A stretch of DNA of 64,000 nt. It comes from Pseudomonas sp. TH43. GTDB taxonomy: Bacteria; Pseudomonadota; Gammaproteobacteria; Pseudomonadales; Pseudomonadaceae. The DNA is taken from NCBI RefSeq assembly GCF_016650635.1, contig NZ_JAEKFI010000004.1, forward strand, positions 434,001-498,000, given 5' to 3'. Shown here piece by piece: positions 17,451 through 26,091 of this stretch. The translations under genes were made by a program, and so were the position numbers. Every line of letters starts with the position of its first letter. The stretch's first letter is position 1. The notes under the pieces are model-generated. The model was not told the origin of the DNA, made no database searches, and worked only from the letters and a program-made list of their open reading frames with translations.

Positions 17451-17942
17451 TTATGCGTCGGAGTGCAATGCCGCAATCATGTCGACTTCAATCGCCGCAT
17501 TCTTCGGTAACTGATACACACCGACGGTGGTACGCGTGTGCCGGCCAGCATCGCCGAGCACATGGCTGAACACGTCCGATGCGCCGTTGGCCACTTCACT
17601 CAGGTCAACAAAGTCCGGCGTCGACTTCACATACACGGTGACCCGCAGCAACGCCTTGATCTTGTCCAGAGAACCGACTGCATCGACGATCAGCGCCAGA
17701 CAACGCATCGCACTGATGCTCGCGGCGGCCTGGGCATCCCTCAGGGTCAGCTCCAGTCCGACGCGTCCGGGATACTGAATCTTGCCGTGAGTACGCGGCA
17801 CCATGCCGCTGATGTACAACTCATCGTGATGACGGATCAGCGGCGCGTAATTGCCGCCGGCCGTGTTCTCACCATAGATGTCATAGTTCAGATCCTGGGC
17901 CAGGGCAATGAAGCGTTCGTCGCAGGTCATCCTCTCAGTCAT
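17451..17942 (-). CDS. RidA-family protein, 163 aa
   Basis: The protein shows the RidA/YjgF fold pattern: a strand LYISGMVPR, a helix LTLRDAQAAASISAMRCLALIVDAVGSL, and the closing IEVDMIAAL. Family members hydrolyse reactive enamine/imine intermediates made by PLP enzymes, or act on related substrates, as cytoplasmic trimers. The arginine that binds the substrate carboxylate in true RidA is not obvious here (the end reads VGVYQLPKNAAIEVDMIA). It may therefore belong to another subgroup of the family. The start could be 17942 or the ATG 12 bases later. Confidence 0.82.
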   Translation of the reverse strand: MTERMTCDERFIALAQDLNYDIYGENTAGGNYAPLIRHHDELYISGMVPRTHGKIQYPGRVGLELTLRDAQAAASISAMRCLALIVDAVGSLDKIKALLRVTVYVKSTPDFVDLSEVANGASDVFSHVLGDAGRHTRTTVGVYQLPKNAAIEVDMIAALHSDA

Positions 17943-18060
17943 TTCGCCCAGCCTCTTTATCGATGCGTGAAGAACAGTTGAGCACCTGTAAAAGGCTTGG
18001 CGCTGTCACTGAATTGGTTGGATCCAAATCTAGGGGTTTTGAACCTTAGTCGCAACCCTT

Positions 18061-18237
18061 CCCCTCACCCTAACCCTCTCCCAGAGGTAGAGGGGACTGA
18101 TCGCGGAATATTGACGAGTTACACCGACCTGAAAGCGCTTCAGCGAATCCATAACCGCCAAGATGTTTCAGGTCAATAGAGGCCTCGTGATAACTCGGTC
18201 GACTCCCTCTCCCTCGGGAGAGGGTTGGGGTGAGGGG
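18061..18237. repeat. CCCTCACCC-type palindromic repeat (REPIN/MITE-like), single copy
   Basis: The element begins CCCCTCACCCTAACCCTCTCC and ends with its inverted counterpart GGAGAGGGTTGGGGTGAGGGG, about 177 bp overall. An inner motif, ACCGACCTGAAA, faces TTTCAGGTC. The same type occurs at 27658-27835 and, amplified, at 43822-44547. It fills the gap between ridA and cyoE; the rest of 17943-18308 holds no gene. Confidence 0.88.
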
Positions 18238-18254
18238 AATTTATGACGAGCAAC

Positions 18255-18291
18255 AAAAAACCCCGCACATCTCTCAATGTGCGGGGTTTTT
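18255..18291 (-). terminator. Terminator of the cyo operon
   Basis: AAAAAACCCCGCACAT and ATGTGCGGGGTTTTT pair perfectly around a six-base loop, 18 bp after the cyoE stop. Read on the minus strand it is a GC stem followed by T residues. Confidence 0.92.
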
Positions 18292-18308
18292 CTTCAAGCC
18301 TTTGAGCC

Positions 18309-19196
18309 TTACGGCGCGTACGTCAGCAGCAACTCCGCCGGCACCTTGAAGTCCAGGGACATCATGACGCTCAACGCGGTGATGGTGAAGATCGAGAACA
18401 CGAACAGCTTACGTGCCCAGACGGTGTCATCCACCGCTTTGTAGCCGGTCCAGGCCATGTACAACCAGTACATGCCCATGGCCGCGGCTACAGCGAGGTA
18501 GCTCATGCCGGCGTAGCCGCTGAAGGTCAGCATCAAGGTCGCCACGAGGAACGCCAGGATGTAGAGCAGAATGTGCTTCTTGGCCACTTGAATCCCGCGC
18601 TTCACTGGCAGCACCGGAATCGATGCGGCCAGATAATCGTTGAAGCGGAAGATCGCGATGGCGTAGGAATGCGGCATCTGCCACAGGCTGAACATCACCA
18701 GCAACGTCAGCGCGGCCATGTCGAAGCTATTGGTTACAGCAACGTAACCGATCACTGGCGGCATGGCGCCGGACAGACTGCCCACCAGCGTGCCGTGAAC
18801 CGACTTGCGCTTGAGGTACAGGCTGTAGAAGCCGACGTAGATAACAAAGCCGATTACCGCGAACAGGGCAGCCAACGGGTTGGCCACCTTGTACAACAAT
18901 GCAACGCCGAGAACACCAAGGATGGTCGCGTAAACCAGGGCCAGTTTCAGGGAGATCAAGCCCTGCACCAGCACGCGGTTTTTAGTGCGTTCCATCTTCA
19001 GGTCGATGTCGCGGTCGATGCAGTTGTTGAACACGCAACCGGAGGCGACAACCAGGGACGTGCCGATCATGGCTGCCAGAAACACCGCCAGATCGACATG
19101 CCCTTTCGAGGCCAGGAAGAACCCGCCTGCCACAGAAAGCACGTTACCGAAAATGATCCCCGGTTTGGTGATTTGGATAAAGTGCTTGAGCGACAT
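18309..19196 (-). CDS. cyoE: Protoheme IX farnesyltransferase
   Basis: CyoE converts heme b to heme o by adding a farnesyl group, supplying the cofactor of the bo-type oxidase encoded upstream. The 295-residue protein has about nine membrane segments. It carries the UbiA-family aspartate-rich motif NNCIDRDIDLKMERTKNR near residue 58 and a second loop with YLKRKSVHGTLVGSLSGAMPPVIGY. It is the last gene of cyoABCDE, 10 bp after cyoD. Confidence 0.97.
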   Translation of the reverse strand: MSLKHFIQITKPGIIFGNVLSVAGGFFLASKGHVDLAVFLAAMIGTSLVVASGCVFNNCIDRDIDLKMERTKNRVLVQGLISLKLALVYATILGVLGVALLYKVANPLAALFAVIGFVIYVGFYSLYLKRKSVHGTLVGSLSGAMPPVIGYVAVTNSFDMAALTLLVMFSLWQMPHSYAIAIFRFNDYLAASIPVLPVKRGIQVAKKHILLYILAFLVATLMLTFSGYAGMSYLAVAAAMGMYWLYMAWTGYKAVDDTVWARKLFVFSIFTITALSVMMSLDFKVPAELLLTYAP

Positions 19197-19206
19197 CGGG
19201 TCTACC

Positions 19207-19542
19207 TCACTTCGCCATCATGTACGTGTGGATGCTGAACATGATCCACAACGACAGGCCAACCAGCAGCACGATCACAATCGCGGCGAACACGAAGGCG
19301 ATCACATTGTTACGTTGCGCAGCCGAACGGTCCAGGTGCAGGAAGTACACCAGGTGGACAACCACCTGGATCACGGCGAAAGCCAGAACGATCATCAGCG
19401 TGATCGATTTCGGCAACGACGGGTACATCACCAGTGCAAACGGAATAGCGGTCAGGATCACCGAAAGGATGAAGCCGATCGCGTAGGACTTGACGCTGCC
19501 GTGGCTGGCGTCGTGGCTGTCATGGGAGTGTGCGTTAGCCAT
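19207..19542 (-). CDS. cyoD: Cytochrome o ubiquinol oxidase subunit IV
   Basis: A 111-residue protein with a histidine-rich N terminus (MANAHSHDSHDASHG) and three membrane helices. It is the small assembly subunit of the bo-type quinol oxidase. The ATG at 19542 overlaps the cyoC stop by one base (TAATG), which fixes the start and implies coupled translation. Confidence 0.95.
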   Translation of the reverse strand: MANAHSHDSHDASHGSVKSYAIGFILSVILTAIPFALVMYPSLPKSITLMIVLAFAVIQVVVHLVYFLHLDRSAAQRNNVIAFVFAAIVIVLLVGLSLWIMFSIHTYMMAK

Positions 19543-20165
19543 TACAGGGTCCCCATCAGGTAAACAACGGTGAATACGCAGATCCACACCACGTCCAGGA
19601 AGTGCCAGAACAGGCTCAGGCAGCTCAGACGGGTCTTGTTGGTCGCCGTCAGGCCGTGCTTGTTGACCTGGTACATCATGATGCCCATCCAGATCAGACC
19701 CGCAGATACGTGCAGACCGTGGGTACCGACCAGGGTGAAGAACGCGGACAGGAAGCCCGAACGGCTAGGACCGAAGCCCTCGGAGATCAGCAGGTGGAAC
19801 TCGTTGATCTCCATGGCGATAAAGCCTGCGCCCAGCAGGAAGGTCATGAACAACCAGCCCAGAACCTGCTGCTTCTTGCCTTTGTACAACGCCAGCATGG
19901 CGAAGCCGTAGGTGATCGAACTGAACAACAGCAGAGCGGTTTCGCCCAGCACGTATGGCAGTTCGAAGATGTCGTGGCCCGCAGGGCCACCGGCGACGTT
20001 GTTTACCAGTACCGCGTATACCGCGAAGATCGACGCAAACAGAATGCAGTCGGTCATCAGGTAGAGCCAGAAACCGTATACGGTCATCTCGCCCGAATCG
20101 TGGTGATGGTCATCGTGCCCATGTTCACCATGGGCGTGTCCAGCATTGGTCACTAAATTCGACAT
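19542..20165 (-). CDS. cyoC: Cytochrome o ubiquinol oxidase subunit III
   Basis: A 207-residue subunit III with a His-rich N terminus (HAHGEHGHDDHHHDSG) and five membrane helices, including the segment LVGTHGLHVSAGLIWMGIM typical of heme-copper oxidase subunit III. It stabilises the catalytic subunit in the inner membrane. It lies three bases after the cyoB stop. Confidence 0.96.
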   Translation of the reverse strand: MSNLVTNAGHAHGEHGHDDHHHDSGEMTVYGFWLYLMTDCILFASIFAVYAVLVNNVAGGPAGHDIFELPYVLGETALLLFSSITYGFAMLALYKGKKQQVLGWLFMTFLLGAGFIAMEINEFHLLISEGFGPSRSGFLSAFFTLVGTHGLHVSAGLIWMGIMMYQVNKHGLTATNKTRLSCLSLFWHFLDVVWICVFTVVYLMGTL

Positions 20166-20168
20166 GGT

Positions 20169-22199
20169 TTAAGCCTGTTCCAACGAGGTTTCAACACGGG
20201 TGGCGTTGGCCGGGATTTTCCCTGCCGCGACCAGACGCTTGTGCTGCTCGGCTTCGATACGTTCGATCGTTTCAACCGGAACCATATAGCCCTGGTCATC
20301 ACGTGCAGCGTGGATCACGAAGTAGACGACAGTGCCTACCAGGCTCGCGATGGCCAGCCACCAGATGTGCCAGATCATGGCGAAACCGAAGACGGTCAAC
20401 AGCGCGCCCATCACTACGCCAGTGGCAGTGTTGTTCGGCATGTGGATCGGCTCGTACTTGGCCGGTTGCTGGTACGCAGTACCGTTTTCCTTGGCTTCGG
20501 TGAACGGGTCGATGCAGTCAGCCTTAGGCAGCACAGCGAAGTTGTAGAACGGAGGTGGCGACGAGGTCGACCATTCCAGAGTGTGTGCATTCCACGGGTC
20601 ACCGTGATCGCAGATGTTCTCTGGCTTGTTGCGGTCACGCACACTGACGTACAGCTGAATCAGTTGGCAGGCGATACCGGCAGCAATCATCACCGCACCG
20701 AACATGGCAACGTACAGGTACGGTACCCACTCAGGGTTGGTGGTGGCGTTCAGACGACGGGTCATGCCCATGAAGCCCAGTGCATAGAGCGGCATGAACG
20801 CGACGAAGAAGCCCGAGATCCAGAACCAGAACGCTGCTTTACCCCAGCCTTCGTGCAGCTTGAAGCCGAACGCTTTCGGGAAGTAGAAGGCGAAACCGGC
20901 GATGTAACCGAATACCGCACCGCCGATGATCACGTTGTGGAAGTGCGCGATCACGAACAGGCTGTTGTGCAGAACGAAGTCAGCACCCGGGATGGCCAGC
21001 AGTACGCCGGTCATGCCGCCGATGGCGAAGGTCACCATGAAGCCCAGAGTCCACAGCACCTGGCTGGTGAAGCGCAGGCGGCCCTGGTAGATGGTGAACA
21101 GCCAGTTGAATAGCTTCACACCCGTCGGGATGGAAATCAGCATCGTCGCCAGACCGAAGAAGGCGTTGACGCTTGCACCCGAACCCATGGTGAAGAAGTG
21201 GTGCAGCCAAACCATGAAGCCCAGTACCGAGATCGCGCCCGAGGCGTAGATCATCGAGTGGTGGCCGAACAGTTTCTTGCCGGTGAAGGCCGAGATGACT
21301 TCCGAGAAAATGCCGAATGCCGGCAGGATCAGGATGTATACCTCAGGGTGGCCCCACGCCCAGAACAGGTTGACGTACATCATTGGATTGCCACCAAGTT
21401 CATTGGTGAAAATGTGGAAATCCATGTAACGGTCAAGGGTCAGCAGTGCCAGGGTAGCGGTCAGGATCGGGAACGAAGCCACGATCAGAACGTTAGCCCA
21501 GGTGCAGGTCCAGGTGAAGATCGGCATGTCCATCAGTTTCATGCCAGGGGTACGCATTTTCAGCACGGTCGCGAGGAAGTTAACCCCCGTTAGCGTCGTA
21601 CCTAACCCGGACAGCTGTAGCGCCCAGATGTAGTAGTCCATGCCCACGCCAGGGCTGTATTGCAGACCCGACAGCGGTGGATAAGCAACCCAACCGGTCT
21701 TGGCGAATTCGCCAACGCCCAGGGACAGGTTGATCAGCACAACGCCGGACACCAGCAGCCAGAAGCTCAGGGAGTTCAGGAACGGGAAGGCAACGTCACG
21801 TGCGCCGATCTGCAGCGGCACTGCAAGGTTCATCAGGCCGGTGAAGAATGGCATCGCCATGAAGATGATCATGATCACACCGTGAGCGGTGAAGATCTGG
21901 TCATAGTGTTCAGGCGGCAGGTAGCCAGGCGAACCCTCGGTGGCCATGGCCAACTGGGTACGCATCATGATGGCGTCGGCAAAGCCGCGCAGCAGCATGA
22001 CCATGGCGACGATGATGTACATCACGCCGATTTTCTTGTGGTCAACCGAGGTCAACCACTCGGTCCACAAGTAGGTCCACTTCTTGAAGTAGGTGATTGC
22101 AGCGAACAGCGCCAGACCACCGAGCGCGATCATGGCGATGGTAATCATCACGATCGGTTCGTGGAATGGGACGGCTTCCCAACTTAATTTACCAAACAT
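20169..22199 (-). CDS. cyoB: Cytochrome o ubiquinol oxidase subunit I
   Basis: The 676-residue catalytic subunit carries the heme b/heme o3-CuB centre and the D and K proton channels. The heme-copper oxidase signature is visible as WAWGHPEVYILILPAFG near residue 280, followed by HHFFTMG and IAHFHNVIIGG, which hold the CuB and heme histidines. It has about 15 membrane helices. It oxidises ubiquinol, reduces O2 to water and pumps protons. It lies three bases after cyoA. Confidence 0.98.
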   Translation of the reverse strand: MFGKLSWEAVPFHEPIVMITIAMIALGGLALFAAITYFKKWTYLWTEWLTSVDHKKIGVMYIIVAMVMLLRGFADAIMMRTQLAMATEGSPGYLPPEHYDQIFTAHGVIMIIFMAMPFFTGLMNLAVPLQIGARDVAFPFLNSLSFWLLVSGVVLINLSLGVGEFAKTGWVAYPPLSGLQYSPGVGMDYYIWALQLSGLGTTLTGVNFLATVLKMRTPGMKLMDMPIFTWTCTWANVLIVASFPILTATLALLTLDRYMDFHIFTNELGGNPMMYVNLFWAWGHPEVYILILPAFGIFSEVISAFTGKKLFGHHSMIYASGAISVLGFMVWLHHFFTMGSGASVNAFFGLATMLISIPTGVKLFNWLFTIYQGRLRFTSQVLWTLGFMVTFAIGGMTGVLLAIPGADFVLHNSLFVIAHFHNVIIGGAVFGYIAGFAFYFPKAFGFKLHEGWGKAAFWFWISGFFVAFMPLYALGFMGMTRRLNATTNPEWVPYLYVAMFGAVMIAAGIACQLIQLYVSVRDRNKPENICDHGDPWNAHTLEWSTSSPPPFYNFAVLPKADCIDPFTEAKENGTAYQQPAKYEPIHMPNNTATGVVMGALLTVFGFAMIWHIWWLAIASLVGTVVYFVIHAARDDQGYMVPVETIERIEAEQHKRLVAAGKIPANATRVETSLEQA

Positions 22200-22202
22200 C
22201 GT

Positions 22203-23144
22203 TTACTCCTCTGCCCCGGCAGCTGAATGCGAACTCGAGTCAATTTCCGTGGCCGCCACTTCTTTCTCTTTCTTCTCGTGCTTCAGTGGCTTGCCCGGCT
22301 TCATACCTTCGTACTTGTCGACGATGATCTGGAACTGGTTCGGCGTGACCGAGGAGTAGAGCTCGACTGGGTTGTTCTGGCTTGGCTTGGCAAGGGCTGC
22401 GTATTCAGCTTGATCAAGCTGTTTAGGTGACTTCTTGACTTCACTTACCCAGGCGTCGAAATCTTCCTGAGTCGTTGAGATGGCTTTGAACTTCATGCCG
22501 GTGAAACCCGCGCCGCTGTAGTTGGCGGAGATACCGTCCATTTCAGCGTTGCGGTCAGCGATCAGGTGCAGTTTGGTCTGCATGCCCGCCATCGCGTAGA
22601 TCTGGCCGCCCAGACCCGGGATGAAGAACGAGTTCATCACAGCGTCAGAGGTGATCTTGAAGTTGATTGGCGTGTGCGCCGGGAACACGATCTTGTTGAC
22701 CGTGGCAATGCCTTGTTCCGGGTAGATGAACAGCCACTTCCAGTCCAGCGCGACCACTTCGATGGTCACTGGCTTGACGTCAGACTCAATCGGACGATAC
22801 GGGTCCAGTTCGTGAGTCGAGATGTAAGTGATGTAACCCAGGGCAATGATGATCAGGACCGGGATGGTCCACACAGCCACTTCGATTTTGGTCGAGTGCG
22901 ACCATTTCGGGGTGTAGACGGCGTTCTTGTTCGACGCGCGGTATTTCCAGGCGAACAGGAAGGTCATGACGATAACCGGCACAACGACCAACAGCATCAG
23001 CAGGGTCGCGGTGATGATCAGGTTGCGCTGTTCCAGGCCGACCTGGCCCGTTGGATTGAGCAAGGTCATGTTGCAGCCTCCCAGCAACAACGTGCCGAGC
23101 AGCGGCACTAGGCCTAGTAATCTGGGGTACCTGTTTTTACTCAT
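22203..23144 (-). CDS. cyoA: Cytochrome o ubiquinol oxidase subunit II (lipoprotein)
   Basis: From the ATG at 23144 (MSKNRYPR) the protein is 313 residues. It begins with a lipoprotein signal ending LLLGGC, two membrane helices, and then a periplasmic cupredoxin domain. As expected for a quinol rather than a cytochrome c oxidase, the CuA cysteine pair is missing (VMNSFFIPGLGGQIYAMAGM). The longer upstream reading frame would hide the signal peptide. It is the first gene of the cyo operon; in other pseudomonads this operon responds to oxygen and carbon source. Confidence 0.97.
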   Translation of the reverse strand: MSKNRYPRLLGLVPLLGTLLLGGCNMTLLNPTGQVGLEQRNLIITATLLMLLVVVPVIVMTFLFAWKYRASNKNAVYTPKWSHSTKIEVAVWTIPVLIIIALGYITYISTHELDPYRPIESDVKPVTIEVVALDWKWLFIYPEQGIATVNKIVFPAHTPINFKITSDAVMNSFFIPGLGGQIYAMAGMQTKLHLIADRNAEMDGISANYSGAGFTGMKFKAISTTQEDFDAWVSEVKKSPKQLDQAEYAALAKPSQNNPVELYSSVTPNQFQIIVDKYEGMKPGKPLKHEKKEKEVAATEIDSSSHSAAGAEE

Positions 23145-23984
23145 CTCACGACCTCTAAAGCAGCTTGCGCAATGCAGTTGGGTTTTGATCGCCAACACTT
23201 CACCCTGCCAAGGGTTGGCATTTTCTTTGGATTGAATAAGGGCCGCCCGTCGCGCGTCAGACGCTCGACAAATCCCGGGACAGCGTTAAGTTCTTATTCG
23301 AATTCGTGGTCAAAGGCCTTGTTACAGACCAATTCCATTTGGTGCGGAAAGTTGGAAGGCACCGACACCTGGGTGTCTTGAAAGCCTCTCGACTTGCTCG
23401 ACACCCGACTTCCTGCGCAGCCCTTTAATAAAGTGCTCCTTAATAAAGGCTGAACAGTGCCGGGAATTCAGTGCGGGCGATTGTAGATAGGTAGCGCCCT
23501 ATACACCATGTCTTATCCCGAAATAATTTTTATCCATTCGAGCAACAATCCATCACCATTTTTGCAAAAGTTCCGCATGTTATCGAAATCGATTCTCAAC
23601 AAAAACACCAAAAAATGTAGGTGTATCCGCCTCAGTTCAGACAGCTCCGAAGGCTTTTTCTGAACGTCTGATCGGCGCAAAGCCCGATATTCCAAGGGCT
23701 CTGGCCATTTGCCAGAGCGTGTTAAAACTGCCTGATCTGGCACTCACGTTCAAAACCAGAAAAACCCTGAAACAGACCAATGTTTTTATGTAACAAGAGG
23801 CCAATCGGCCACTTCACGAACCCCTGCGGCACACCGCGTGTGACAACATGTCGCACACCTGCCGCACCCTCCCTTGCCGTTCGTCACGGCGATTTCACAA
23901 AGTCTCTGAACGGCAAAACGCCCCGACTTGCTGATCCGCAAATCGAGGCGTTAGCTGTATCGGCGCAACTGCCGAAAAGTTGAT
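23145..23984. other. 840-bp intergenic region upstream of cyoA
   Basis: No convincing gene is present. One 76-codon minus-strand frame at 23513-23743 lacks family features and a good start. The region must hold the cyo promoter. Around 23425-23448 the 9-mer TTAATAAAG occurs twice with a 15-bp period. The stretch 23500-23640 is AT-rich. I saw no clear Anr box (TTGAT-N4-ATCAA). Confidence 0.6.
23425..23448. promoter_or_regulatory. Direct repeat TTAATAAAG x2 upstream of cyoA
   Basis: Two exact copies of TTAATAAAG (23425-23433 and 23440-23448) are separated by six bases. They lie about 280 bp before the cyoA start in DNA without genes and could be a regulator site. The function is inferred only from position and repetition. 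Confidence 0.3.
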
Positions 23985-24494
23985 TCAGCGCAGTTCTTTT
24001 CGGTTACGCGAGGTCAGCAGTGGCACCAGGATCACCACCAGCACAAACGCCACCAGCGCCCATTGCGCCAGCGACAGGCCGAGGATCGGCGGATACGGCG
24101 TCGAGCAGAAACCGTCAACCTGGAATCCCAGCGGGAAGATCTTCGCCAATGGCAGATCATCGACAATCGGCTGCAACACATCGATGCCACAGCTGACTGC
24201 CGGATAGAACTGGGTATACACGTGGTGCCCGGCAACGCCGGCCCCGGCAATCGCACAAATCACCACCAGCACCTCGAACACGGTGATGCTGCGCCGCGTG
24301 CGCATGGCCGCGCCGATGAACGCGAACAGCGCGATCAGCAGCAACGCATAACGCTGCAAAATACACAGTGGGCACGGCGCTTCGCCGAGCACGATCTGCA
24401 TGTACAGCGCGCCACCGATCAGCGCCAGGCAGATGATCCCCAGCAGCACCAGAAAGCGCCGTTCACGGCCCAACCGAATCGTTTCCTCGCTCAT
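23985..24494 (-). CDS. dsbB: Disulfide bond formation protein B family
   Basis: DsbB is the four-helix inner-membrane protein that reoxidises DsbA and passes electrons to quinone. The 169-residue product has the first redox pair CPLC (Cys41, Cys44) after helix 1 and the second pair Cys102 and Cys130 (SCGIDVLQ and QVDGFC) in the periplasmic loop. The ATG at 24494 is followed by a typical short cytoplasmic N terminus. Pseudomonads have two paralogues (dsbB and dsbH) and I cannot decide which this is. It is transcribed towards cyo, but 840 bp separate it from cyoA. Confidence 0.92.
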   Translation of the reverse strand: MSEETIRLGRERRFLVLLGIICLALIGGALYMQIVLGEAPCPLCILQRYALLLIALFAFIGAAMRTRRSITVFEVLVVICAIAGAGVAGHHVYTQFYPAVSCGIDVLQPIVDDLPLAKIFPLGFQVDGFCSTPYPPILGLSLAQWALVAFVLVVILVPLLTSRNRKELR

Positions 24495-24635
24495 TGCCTT
24501 TCCCTTGTATGTCCATGGTTCAGCCGGCCAGCGGCTGAAAGTTGTCGCAAGTCTACACCGGGGCAATAAACGATAAAGCGGTTAAGGAACCATTAACTTG
24601 TAGTGAGGTTTGCCAAATCAGAATGGTGTAACGGC

Positions 24636-24726
24636 CATCGCGGGCAAGCCCGCTCCCACAGGATTGGCGGCGCACAAAAAATCTGTGGGCGACGCCTGAC
24701 CTGTGGGAGCGGGCTTGCCCGCGATG
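24636..24726. repeat. REP doublet, CATCGCGGGCAAGCCCGCTCC type
   Basis: CATCGCGGGCAAGCCCGCTC at the left and its inverted copy ending at 24726 enclose a short spacer. It sits 20 bp after the hmp stop and can form a stable 3' hairpin on that transcript. Confidence 0.9.
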
Positions 24727-24745
24727 AAAGCGACTCGGTATCAGA

Positions 24746-25927
24746 TCATTCCAAAGCAGCAGCCGGCCCGAAGAACTCGTAACGGCTTTGCTTCTCCGGC
24801 ACACCCAGCGCCTTCAGATGCCGCTTGATTGCGCCCATGAAGCCTTTCGGCCCAAGGAAGTACGCATCCACGTCACGCTGCTCAGGCAACCACTCACCGA
24901 GCAACTCCTGGCTCAGCATCCCAACCTTGTCCGCCGCCGGGCTCACGCCGTCATCTTCGGCATAGCAGTAGAAACGTTTAAGTTGCGGGTGACGCGCCGC
25001 CAGCCCATCAATCCAGTCTCGGAAGGCGTGGACGCTACCGTTGCGCGCGCAGTGGATAAAGTGCACCGGACGCTCGGTCTCCAGCGCGGCTTCGAGCATC
25101 GCCAGTGTCGGGGTAATGCCAACGCCGCCGCTGATCAGCACCAACGGCTTGTCGCTCGCGGTCAAGGTGAACTCACCCGACGGCGGGAACAACTGAATGC
25201 TCGCGCCAACATGTAACTGATCGTGCAAGTGATTGGACGCGCGACCACCCGGCTCGCGCTTGACGCTGATGCGGTACTGACCTTTGTTGGCCAGCGCCGA
25301 CAGCGAATAGTTGCGGCGGATTTCTTCGCCATCAAGGATCAACTTCATGCCGATGTACTGACCCGGTTCGGCCGCCAGTATCGGGCCTTTGTCCGCAGGT
25401 TCGAAGTAGAACGAGATGATTTCCGCGCTTTCCTCGACCTTGGCCGCAACGATGAACTCACGCGCCCCGCGCCAGCCGCCGACGGCTTGTTCTTTCTGGT
25501 CATAGATGGCGGTTTCGGCGCCGATCAGAATGTCAGCCAGTTGCCCGTAAGCCGCGCCCCAGGCGCTCATCACTTCGGGCGTGGCGATCTCTTCACCGAG
25601 CACTTCAGAGATCGCACGCAGCAGGCACGCACCCACAATCGGGTAATGCTCGGGAAGGATTTGCAGGGCCACATGCTTGTTGATGATCTTCGCCACCAGA
25701 TCGCCCAACTGATCAAGCTGATCAATGTGGCGGGCGTACATCAACACACCGTTGGCCAAAGCACGCGGCTGGTCGCCGCTGGACTGGTGCGCCTGATTGA
25801 ACAATGGGCGCACCTCTGGGTATTCAGAGAGCATCATGCGATAGAAGTGGGTGATCAGCGCCTCTCCGCCGCTTTCCAGCAGAGGCACGGTGGACTTGAC
25901 GATGGCACGATCCTGGACGCTAAGCAT
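24746..25927 (-). CDS. hmp: Flavohemoglobin, nitric oxide dioxygenase
   Basis: The 393-residue protein has an N-terminal globin domain with the heme ligand His85, distal Tyr29 and Gln53, followed by FAD-binding (RRNYSLSA near residue 206) and NAD-binding (SGGVGITPTLAML) ferredoxin-reductase domains. It oxidises NO to nitrate using O2 and NAD(P)H in the cytoplasm. The start at 25927 has an AGGAG site 7 bases upstream. The gene is divergent from norR. The shared upstream region holds a sigma54-type promoter and three NorR-type sites, so NO-induced expression through NorR is likely. Confidence 0.96.
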   Translation of the reverse strand: MLSVQDRAIVKSTVPLLESGGEALITHFYRMMLSEYPEVRPLFNQAHQSSGDQPRALANGVLMYARHIDQLDQLGDLVAKIINKHVALQILPEHYPIVGACLLRAISEVLGEEIATPEVMSAWGAAYGQLADILIGAETAIYDQKEQAVGGWRGAREFIVAAKVEESAEIISFYFEPADKGPILAAEPGQYIGMKLILDGEEIRRNYSLSALANKGQYRISVKREPGGRASNHLHDQLHVGASIQLFPPSGEFTLTASDKPLVLISGGVGITPTLAMLEAALETERPVHFIHCARNGSVHAFRDWIDGLAARHPQLKRFYCYAEDDGVSPAADKVGMLSQELLGEWLPEQRDVDAYFLGPKGFMGAIKRHLKALGVPEKQSRYEFFGPAAALE

Positions 25928-25970
25928 AAGGTTGACTCCTGAGCTTTCTTTGAAAAGTTACCTTAGGCTT

Positions 25971-25987
25971 ATCAGTTTCCGTGCCAA
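25971..25987 (-). promoter_or_regulatory. Sigma54-type promoter of hmp
   Basis: On the minus strand the sequence reads TTGGCACGGAAACTGAT. The -24 box TTGGCACG matches the RpoN consensus exactly. The -12 box CTGAT is weaker than TTGCT. It lies about 45 bp before the hmp start and about 40 bp from the first NorR-type site. This fits activation by the adjacent sigma54 activator. Confidence 0.65.
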
Positions 25988-26027
25988 CTTATTTATCCTT
26001 ATAAATCAACAGTTTGAAATTTACGTA

Positions 26028-26083
26028 GTCATAACGACTCAAAGGGACTTATAGTCATCCCGACTACATATTGTCTCTTTGAC
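26028..26083. promoter_or_regulatory. Three NorR enhancer sites (GT-N7-AC)
   Basis: GTCATAACGAC (26028-26038), GTCATCCCGAC (26054-26064) and GTCTCTTTGAC (26073-26083) each match GT-N7-AC, the core bound by NorR. E. coli norVW also has three such enhancers. The third ends eight bases before the norR ATG, so binding there should also repress norR. Confidence 0.8.
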
Positions 26084-26091
26084 TACAAACC

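Noticed and set aside
23513..23743. 76-codon minus-strand frame upstream of cyoA
   Set aside because: It has no ribosome site and no family features and lies in AT-rich regulatory DNA. A small gene is not excluded but not supported.
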